NCBI RefSeq assembly: GCF_030690345.1
Contig: NZ_JAUYGV010000008.1
Location: 436,433 to 500,432 of the forward strand
Source of the DNA: Rheinheimera sp.
Lineage (GTDB): Bacteria > Pseudomonadota > Gammaproteobacteria > Enterobacterales > Alteromonadaceae
Length of the DNA stretch: 64,000 nucleotides
Reading direction: 5' to 3'
Shown: positions 57,949-64,000 of the stretch, one piece after another
Position numbering within the stretch: position 1 is the first letter of the stretch
Layout: each line of letters starts with the position of its first letter
Program-made: the position numbers and the translations under genes
The notes under the pieces: model-generated
What the model was told of the DNA's origin: nothing
The model's input: only the letters and a program-made list of their open reading frames with translations
The model's database searches: none

Positions 57949-59847
57949 ATGCCGGAACAGTACTTTTCCGCTCATGACACCGAAGATTTCCAGCAGCAAA
58001 TCAGCCATTTCCGTATCCGTCGTTTACTGCAAATTACCGGTTTTACTTTATTTGGCTTAATTTTGGCGATGGCCGTCGCCAGCGGCACCACTAAGCTGCT
58101 TATTTTGGCCGGCTGTATTGCCCTGCTGCTTGCCGGCGGCTTTGCCCTGAAACAACAAGCGCTAATCTCTGCCTATATCTTGCTGTGGTCGATGGCACTG
58201 ATGTTGTCGGCCCTGGCCTATGTCTCCGGCGGCCTGCGAGATCTGGCCCTGCTGGGTTTTCCCGGTTTATTAGTCTATGCCGCCATTTTGGGCAGTGTAG
58301 GCTTGTTCTATTCGCTGTTGTTATTCGTGATGGCATTTTGCAGCCTGGTTACCGCCTTAACCCTTAGCGGCCAGCTACACCCGGTGATCCCCGCACTGGG
58401 TTGGCAACATTTGCTGTTTGTGGCCGTTATTTTGGCGGTAACCGGCTTTAGCGTGTATTTAATGGTGCGCGATATGCGCCTGCTAATGCTGTCACTGCAA
58501 CAGGAAAATGACAAAGTGCGCCACAGTCGCAAGGAGATTGAACGGCTGGCTCATCATGATCCATTAACCGGCTTACCTAACCGTATTTCCGGCGAACAGC
58601 TGTATAACCAGTTACTGCAACACTGTCGCGAGCAACAGCAGCAACTGGCGGTGTTGTTTCTTGATCTGGATAACTTTAAGCCGGTAAATGATTCGTTAGG
58701 CCACTCCGCCGGCGACATATTGTTGCGCCAATTAGCCGGGCGCTTGCAGCAGGCATTAAACACAGAACAAAAAGTCGTTCGTTTTGGTGGCGACGAGTTT
58801 CTGTTTCTGGTACCGACCGACGCCGACAAACAACAACTGAGCCAATTAGCAGTGCAGCTGATTACAGAAGTCACCAAGCCGTTTAGCATTATGCAAACCG
58901 ACGTCAGCGTATCCGGATCGATTGGTATTGCCATCGCACCAGGTGACGGTAGCGAATTTAACGTCTTGTGCCGCAAAGCCGATTTGGCCATGTATAAAGC
59001 CAAAGAAGATGGCCGCAATACCTTTCGCTTTTACGACGACAAATTGGATCAGGACAATGTCGACAAGTTTAACTTGTTGCAGCGCCTGCGACTGGCCATT
59101 AAGGAACACGGCTTTGAGCTGCATTATCAACCGAAAGTAGATTTACGCAGCGGCTGTATCAGCTCAGTTGAGGCCTTGCTGCGTTGGCCACAAAGCGACG
59201 GCAGCATGATAAGCCCCGCCGAATTTATTCCGTTGGCTGAGCAAAGCGGCTTGATCAGCGAACTGGGCAATTGGGTAATTGCCGAGGCCTGCCAGGCTGC
59301 GGCACGGTTAAGAGCACAAGGCTTCAGCGAGCTACGCATGGCGGTAAACCTGTCTTACGTGCAATTTAAAAACACCGGGCTGGAGCACACAGTGCAACAG
59401 GCGCTACGCCGTGCCGGCCTGCCGGCGGCAGCGCTGGAGTTGGAGCTGACCGAATCCTTGTTAATCGGTGATACCGACTTTATTCAACACCAACTTAATG
59501 CGCTAAGCCAATTGGGGGTAACGTTTGCGATTGATGATTTTGGCACCGGTTATTCTAATCTGAGTTATTTGCGCAGCTTTAATGCCACTACCTTAAAAAT
59601 AGACCGCTCTTTTATTGCCTCATTGTGTGTATCTGAACGTGACGAGCCGCTGGTACAGGCCATTATTAATATGGCCGCCAGCTTAGGCCTGAAAACGGTG
59701 GCCGAAGGCATTGAAGACGCCGCCACCCTGCAACGACTGCAAGCGCTGGGTTGTGATGAGGGCCAGGGCTTTTACTGGTCTGCCGCCGTAGCAGAAACAG
59801 CCGTAATCCCCCTGCTTAACCGCCACAATCAAACAATAAACAAATAA
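57949..59847 (+). CDS. Membrane GGDEF-EAL cyclic-di-GMP enzyme
   Basis: The 632-residue protein has five to six helices within the first 180 residues, a GGDEF domain with an intact FGGDEF near residue 280, and an EAL domain with SVEALLRW near 407, DDFGTGYS and KIDRSF. Both catalytic motifs look complete, so it could make or break cyclic di-GMP. It is 300 bases upstream of the TackOD1/glycosyltransferase operon and may control it. The membrane region may sense a small ligand. Confidence 0.88.
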   Translation: MPEQYFSAHDTEDFQQQISHFRIRRLLQITGFTLFGLILAMAVASGTTKLLILAGCIALLLAGGFALKQQALISAYILLWSMALMLSALAYVSGGLRDLALLGFPGLLVYAAILGSVGLFYSLLLFVMAFCSLVTALTLSGQLHPVIPALGWQHLLFVAVILAVTGFSVYLMVRDMRLLMLSLQQENDKVRHSRKEIERLAHHDPLTGLPNRISGEQLYNQLLQHCREQQQQLAVLFLDLDNFKPVNDSLGHSAGDILLRQLAGRLQQALNTEQKVVRFGGDEFLFLVPTDADKQQLSQLAVQLITEVTKPFSIMQTDVSVSGSIGIAIAPGDGSEFNVLCRKADLAMYKAKEDGRNTFRFYDDKLDQDNVDKFNLLQRLRLAIKEHGFELHYQPKVDLRSGCISSVEALLRWPQSDGSMISPAEFIPLAEQSGLISELGNWVIAEACQAAARLRAQGFSELRMAVNLSYVQFKNTGLEHTVQQALRRAGLPAAALELELTESLLIGDTDFIQHQLNALSQLGVTFAIDDFGTGYSNLSYLRSFNATTLKIDRSFIASLCVSERDEPLVQAIINMAASLGLKTVAEGIEDAATLQRLQALGCDEGQGFYWSAAVAETAVIPLLNRHNQTINK

Positions 59848-60147
59848 AATAACACTATATAAACAAACAATATACTTAATGCTTTCATCACTATAAATAA
59901 GCCGGCGTTATTTTCTTATTAAACCGACCTGCTACTTAAAAAACAATCAAATTGTGTATATAATCGCCGGCCTGATACAGGCTTATTACCTAAATTAGAT
60001 AAAGTTTATTTAAACCAGTAGCGCATATTCAACGTATTAAAAAGCTTAAGCAATTAATACACAATCATTATGCAGCCGGCAGTGACGCCAGCCAAAGTAT
60101 GCTTCACGGACAGTAGTAGTACCCTAAGTTGTAGATCAGGTTGTAGC
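59848..60147. promoter_or_regulatory. AT-rich promoter region of the glycosyltransferase operon
   Basis: About 300 bases without a gene are AT-rich and contain a TATAAT at 59959-59964 but no clear -35. If that is the promoter, the leader is near 175 nt, long enough for regulation. I looked for a cyclic-di-GMP riboswitch and did not find its motifs. Confidence 0.4.
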
Positions 60148-61533
60148 ATGTCAGACGTTTCCGGAAAGCCGCGCACTTTAACACTACCCCACCCTTATTT
60201 TGTCTGGTTGGGGCAGCATAATGCCGAGCCCTGGCACCCCTGGTTTGATAACTTTCACTCTGCCGATGAGGTAATAGCAGCCGGCAAAACGCCGGAGCTG
60301 ATTGTCATTGCTACTCAGGCTGAAGAGCAGGATGCGCTGTTAATCAATTTACGCCGGGCCGATCTCACCTCGCATTGCCTGATCCTGACGCGACACGAAA
60401 GCGCTTTGTCGCCTTTTCTGGCCAACGGCTTATGGCAAAACGAGTACAAAGAGCAATATCAGGCTTATCAGCTGCGTAAACAGCAGCTGAAGCTGACGTA
60501 CCACGACGATACCGGCCACAAACTACTGGCCTACCTGTGGCTGCATGATGAAACATTACAACCGCATGCGGTACCGGCCAAACCCTGGCTGTATCAATAC
60601 CCGCTGTTAAAAGCATGGGGTATTAAACCGGAAGACAGTTTCAGTTGGCTCAGCGGCTTAAAACAGCAAAACTGGCTCGACGCCGGCAAGCTGGAAAACC
60701 GCGTGCGCTTTTGCCCCTGCTGCCATTCCGGCCACTTAAATTACATTGATGTCTGCCCGCAGTGCCACAGCATAGATACCGAAGCACAAAGCAGTTTGCA
60801 TTGTTTCAGCTGCGGCCATGTCGGCGCTCAGGCATCTTTTCGCAAGATGTCGACCTTAAGCTGCCCGAACTGTCTGCAGCAATTGCGCCATATCGGTGTA
60901 GATTACGACAGGCCGATTGAAAACCAGCACTGCAACAGCTGCGATACCTTGTTTACCGATGCGCTGGTGCAGGCAGAATGCTTACATTGCCACAGCAACA
61001 GCAGCCTGACCGATTTGCAGGTGCGCAATGTCTACAGCTATAAACTGGCAGCCAGTGGCCGCAGTCTGTTACGTCAGGGCCGCAGCCACAGCGTGTTTAG
61101 CCTGACACCCGGCGAGCAGATGCCGATGGCGCAGTTTTACTGGCTGATAGACTGGCAAAACAAACTGGCCAGACGGCATAAACAAAGCCACTGCATTTTG
61201 TCGGTACAATTGTTAAATCTGGACCAGTTCCTCGCCAACGCCGGCGAGGCCAAAGGCTTTGCGCAATTAGATGCACTACAGGACCGGTTGCGTAATATGA
61301 TTCGGATCACCGATGCCTGCAGCAACTACAGCCGTGACGGCCTGCTGATGTTGCTACCGCTGACCGGACTGGCGCAGATAAAACATGTCTACACTAAGCT
61401 ACTGGATATTCAGCAAAAGCAAGAAACACCGGCGCTGGAACTCAGTGTTAAAGCCATTACCTTGCCGGCCGATACCGGCGACAATATTGCCGACTGGTTA
61501 ACCGACGAGCTGATCAAAGCCACGCCGCTATGA
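60148..61533 (+). CDS. TackOD1-like zinc-ribbon protein with degenerate GGDEF domain
   Basis: I start at the ATG at 60148 after AGGTTGTAGC; another ATG at 60070 lacks a site. The 461 residues have a Rossmann- or receiver-like N-terminal part (about 10-95), then six Cys pairs (189/192, 203/206, 219/222, 239/242, 262/265, 278/281) in a TackOD1-like region with LRHIGVDYDRP. A GGDEF-like domain (about 345-450) has SRDGL at 395-399 in place of GGDEF, so it is probably catalytically dead. Its stop overlaps the glycosyltransferase start (ATGA). A regulatory role in polysaccharide synthesis is inferred. Confidence 0.8.
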   Translation: MSDVSGKPRTLTLPHPYFVWLGQHNAEPWHPWFDNFHSADEVIAAGKTPELIVIATQAEEQDALLINLRRADLTSHCLILTRHESALSPFLANGLWQNEYKEQYQAYQLRKQQLKLTYHDDTGHKLLAYLWLHDETLQPHAVPAKPWLYQYPLLKAWGIKPEDSFSWLSGLKQQNWLDAGKLENRVRFCPCCHSGHLNYIDVCPQCHSIDTEAQSSLHCFSCGHVGAQASFRKMSTLSCPNCLQQLRHIGVDYDRPIENQHCNSCDTLFTDALVQAECLHCHSNSSLTDLQVRNVYSYKLAASGRSLLRQGRSHSVFSLTPGEQMPMAQFYWLIDWQNKLARRHKQSHCILSVQLLNLDQFLANAGEAKGFAQLDALQDRLRNMIRITDACSNYSRDGLLMLLPLTGLAQIKHVYTKLLDIQQKQETPALELSVKAITLPADTGDNIADWLTDELIKATPL

Positions 61534-62858
61534 GTGACCTGAACACCCTGGCCTATATCCTGTTGGGTATGTGGCATACGCTGGCAACGCATTTATCCTT
61601 GCTGGTGTGGCTGCTACCTTTGGTATTGCTGTACGAGTTGCCGCTGATGCTGTTGGTAGTAAGTGGCATAGTGCGGTTTTATCATCAACGCTATCTTAGC
61701 GTACCCAGGCAATCGCTGTACCGGCCTAAAGTCAGCTGCATTATTACCTGCTACGCCGAAGGCGAGGCCGTAAAAGCCACCATAGATTCGCTGGCCGAAC
61801 AAAGCTACGACGGCGAAATAGAAATTATTGCCGTGGTAGACGGTGCCGTACAAAATGCCCTGACCTACAGCGTAGCCAAAGCGGCCGCAGCGGCCTGTAA
61901 GCTGCCGAACCGGCGCGTTATTGTCTTGCCGAAATGGCAGCGCGGCGGTCGGGTGTCCACCCTGAATGCCGGGTTAAGCATTGCCAGCGGTGAAATAGTA
62001 ATGAACGCCGATGCCGATACCTCGTTTGATAACAATATGATAAGCGAGGTGGTACCCTACTTTGCCGACCCCAACGTGCCGGCTTTAGGCGGTGCACTGC
62101 GAGTGCGTAATGTGCAGGACAGCCTGCTGACCCGGATGCAGGCCATTGAATACCTGATCTCCATGCAGGGCGGCAAAACCGGCCTGAGCCAATGGAACCT
62201 GCTGAATAATATTTCCGGTGCCTTCGGTGCTTTTCGCCGCAGCTTTTTGCAACAAATCGGCGGCTGGGATACCCATACTGCCGAAGATCTCGATCTAACC
62301 GTACGCATAAAACAGTATTTTGGCCGCCACCCCAAGATGCGTATACCCTTTGCCACTCTGGCCATTGGCCATACCGACGCCCCGGCCGATTTAAAAACCC
62401 TGGTGCTGCAACGGCTGCGCTGGGACGGTGATTTACTCTTTCTGTACCTGCGTAAACACTGGCCGGCGTTTAGCCCGCGCCTGCTCGGTAGCGGCACCTT
62501 TATTTTTACCCTGCTGTATGGCGTAGTGCAAAACGTATTAATGCCCTTTGTCATAGTGGCGTACAGCATAGGGCTGGCGCTGAGTTATCCGTGGCAAATT
62601 TACGCCACTATCGGCATCAGCGTGTACCTGCTGTATTTAGCAATCCTAAGCTTTTTTTATGCGCTGGTGCTTATCGCTATCTCCGAGCGGTTAAAGCAAG
62701 ACCTGCGCCTGCTGCCCTGGTTACCGCTTTACCCTTTTTATGCCTTCTTTATGCGGCTGGTGTGTTTATTCGCGCTGCTAAATGAAGTGGTACGCCGCTC
62801 ACATGAAGAAAGCTCAATGGCGCCCTGGTGGGTGCTCAAACGTGGAAGAAAGTTTTAA
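61530..62858 (+). CDS. Membrane processive glycosyltransferase, family 2
   Basis: The 442-residue enzyme has an N-terminal helix pair, a GT2 catalytic domain with AVVDG, NADADTSF, AEDLDLT and QRLRWDG, and a C-terminal block of three or four helices. The D-DxD-ED-QxxRW series is that of processive enzymes such as cellulose or poly-N-acetylglucosamine synthases. There is no PilZ domain in the product, so cyclic di-GMP would have to act through the partner protein. It is the middle gene of a three-gene operon. Confidence 0.9.
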   Translation: MSDLNTLAYILLGMWHTLATHLSLLVWLLPLVLLYELPLMLLVVSGIVRFYHQRYLSVPRQSLYRPKVSCIITCYAEGEAVKATIDSLAEQSYDGEIEIIAVVDGAVQNALTYSVAKAAAAACKLPNRRVIVLPKWQRGGRVSTLNAGLSIASGEIVMNADADTSFDNNMISEVVPYFADPNVPALGGALRVRNVQDSLLTRMQAIEYLISMQGGKTGLSQWNLLNNISGAFGAFRRSFLQQIGGWDTHTAEDLDLTVRIKQYFGRHPKMRIPFATLAIGHTDAPADLKTLVLQRLRWDGDLLFLYLRKHWPAFSPRLLGSGTFIFTLLYGVVQNVLMPFVIVAYSIGLALSYPWQIYATIGISVYLLYLAILSFFYALVLIAISERLKQDLRLLPWLPLYPFYAFFMRLVCLFALLNEVVRRSHEESSMAPWWVLKRGRKF

Positions 62859-63910
62859 TGAAGATCAGTTACTCCGCCGGCGCCAAAAGCACCAAGCCGA
62901 CCATAGAGCAAGGCCTGAAAGTAGACTACGCTGCCGCGAAGCGAGGCGCTTATAAAGCCCGTTGGTATATGTTGCTGGCTGTGATCATTCTGCCGATGCT
63001 GCTGATCCTGTGGCTGCTGCTGCGGCCCAAGCTGTTGGTATTGGCACCAGGCATAGTGACCACCGACCCGATAGAGCTGCGCGCGCCGGTGGCCGCCAGA
63101 TTGCTGAGCATAGAGGTAACCGAAGGTCAGCAACTGCAGGCCGGCAGCTTGCTATTACAGTTACATAACCCACAGTTAGATGCGCAAATTGCCGAACTGC
63201 AAAACCAGCTGGCGCAGCTGGCACTGCCGGTGGATACCAGCGACCTGAGCGTATTACAACAGCGTGAAGCTGCCATCGCCATTGCCGGCGACGCCGTCAC
63301 GCAACAAGCAGCTTACCTGCAAAGTTATCAGGATTTTAAGCGCTCCGGTTTGGTATCAACCCATGAGATGGCGGTAGTACAACAAACACTGACTAACGCT
63401 AAGCTGGCCTTAGAGCAGGCCAAAACAGAAGTAGTGCAACTGCGCCAGCAACAGGAAATTCAGGCGCTGGCCGGCACTGTGGCTCAAGCGCGACGCCAGT
63501 TGCAGCTTAGCTTGGCACAACTGCAGGCGCAGCGAAGCCAGTTACAACTTCGCGCCACCCAGCCGGGCAAGGTTATTGCTGTTCAGGTAAAGCCCGGCGA
63601 ATACCTGCGCCAGGACCAACCGCTGCTGATTTTATCCAACCGGCCACAACCGGTTATTTTCGCTTACCTGCCGCCTAAGTATATGAACTACGCCAAACCA
63701 GGCCAACAGGCCAGTGTAAAACTGCCGAACGGTGATAAGGTGCGCGCCAGCATCACCGAACCAGCCGAGTTACTGCAGCGCCTGCCGGCTAATCTCAGTG
63801 GCCCCTTCGACGGCGAGCAAGCGGTATTGCGACTGACGTTAACGCCACAGCAACCACTGCCGGATATTGAAGGTTTACCGCTGGAAATCAGCTTTGATTA
63901 TTTGTGGTAA
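62858..63910 (+). CDS. HlyD-family membrane-fusion protein
   Basis: The ATG at 62858 shares its A with the glycosyltransferase stop (TAATG), giving 350 residues. One membrane helix is at about 27-47. The lipoyl-like halves are at IELRAPVAARLLSIEVTEGQ and LRATQPGKVIAVQVKPGEYL, with a coiled-coil hairpin between. It probably guides the polymer made by the glycosyltransferase across the envelope. No outer-membrane channel or ABC exporter gene follows; the next gene is on the other strand. Confidence 0.88.
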   Translation: MKISYSAGAKSTKPTIEQGLKVDYAAAKRGAYKARWYMLLAVIILPMLLILWLLLRPKLLVLAPGIVTTDPIELRAPVAARLLSIEVTEGQQLQAGSLLLQLHNPQLDAQIAELQNQLAQLALPVDTSDLSVLQQREAAIAIAGDAVTQQAAYLQSYQDFKRSGLVSTHEMAVVQQTLTNAKLALEQAKTEVVQLRQQQEIQALAGTVAQARRQLQLSLAQLQAQRSQLQLRATQPGKVIAVQVKPGEYLRQDQPLLILSNRPQPVIFAYLPPKYMNYAKPGQQASVKLPNGDKVRASITEPAELLQRLPANLSGPFDGEQAVLRLTLTPQQPLPDIEGLPLEISFDYLW

Positions 63911-63917
63911 AAGCCGG

Positions 63918-64000
63918 TTACAACGCCAAATACCAACTGGCGATGGAGAAATACAACACCACGCCGGCGACGTCGGCTATTGAAGTGATTAGCGGGCCGC
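63918..64000 (-). CDS. mgtE: MgtE-type magnesium transporter, C-terminal end, partial
   Basis: The frame on the minus strand reads GPLITSIADVAGVVLYFSIA and then SWYLAL before a TAA at 63918-63920. This is the typical final membrane helix of MgtE Mg(2+) channels. The rest lies outside the window. Confidence 0.72.
   Translation of the reverse strand, partial: GPLITSIADVAGVVLYFSIASWYLAL

Noticed and set aside
59848..60147. Cyclic-di-GMP riboswitch ahead of the glycosyltransferase operon
   Set aside because: The leader is long enough, but the conserved GEMM motifs are not present.

Overview
The window looks like a chromosomal segment of an aquatic gammaproteobacterium of the Alteromonadales/Rheinheimera-Alishewanella type. 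This rests on many TonB-dependent receptors, Fur- and Zur-type operators, exported M16, S9 and S10 peptidases, a two-subunit bacterioferritin, a TPP-riboswitch thiamine receptor operon and an ArsJ arsenic operon. The genus is inference only. Genes are densely packed and mostly moderate in GC, except for the first 3.6 kb, which is visibly AT-rich.

Region 1 (1-3685) is the right end of an integrated island. It ends in a 45-nt copy of the 3' half of a CAU-anticodon tRNA (3641-3685), the usual footprint of tRNA-directed integration, so the island continues to the left of the window. It holds three unrecognised genes. Two are diverged paralogues preceded by near-identical leaders, each able to pair its ribosome-binding site with an upstream strand, with a compensatory base change between the copies. 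Region 2 (3737-10300) has an AraC/SDR pair, a periplasmic solute-binding protein and a Fur-type fbpABC ferric-iron importer. Region 3 (10253-15565) is a Zur-type zinc locus: a ZnuD-like receptor with His-rich loops, a His-rich lipoprotein and a CobW-family GTPase around two zinc-type operators. Region 4 (15569-21207) has a TonB receptor, a PepSY membrane protein and a RegB/RegA-like two-component system whose sensor has a periplasmic histidine cluster. RegA-like boxes precede both transcription units.

Region 5 (21214-36910) contains a lipase-like enzyme with a partner, a pitrilysin-type protease, a repeat-bearing lipoprotein, a Mn-type SOD overlapping a ZIP transporter under a Fur box, two small unknown genes on the other side of that box, a split-function bacterioferritin pair, an S10 peptidase, and a Rid-family gene divergent from a TetR regulator across three identical operators. 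Region 6 (36970-46870) carries a lipoprotein, then a Fur-boxed six-gene operon (DUF4198 protein, EF-hand lipoprotein, heme/hemoglobin-type receptor, TonB, ExbB, ExbD) with a canonical intrinsic terminator inside the start of tonB, then oligopeptidase B.

Region 7 (47061-53788) has a small HTH protein, a thiamine salvage operon headed by a TPP riboswitch, a membrane protein and a chemoreceptor. Region 8 (53871-57880) is an arsenic operon (ArsC-ArsR fusion, GAPDH, ArsJ) followed by a CDF transporter. Region 9 (57949-64000) holds a GGDEF-EAL enzyme, a three-gene operon of a zinc-ribbon (TackOD1-like) protein with degenerate GGDEF, a membrane glycosyltransferase and an HlyD-type adaptor, probably for exopolysaccharide, and the 3' end of an mgtE-like gene.

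The common theme is metal handling: iron, zinc, probably manganese, an unknown receptor substrate, arsenic and magnesium, with thiamine uptake. The strongest candidates for undescribed biology are the RegB-like sensor with its periplasmic His cluster, the TackOD1/glycosyltransferase operon, the covarying leaders in the island, and the terminator inside tonB.
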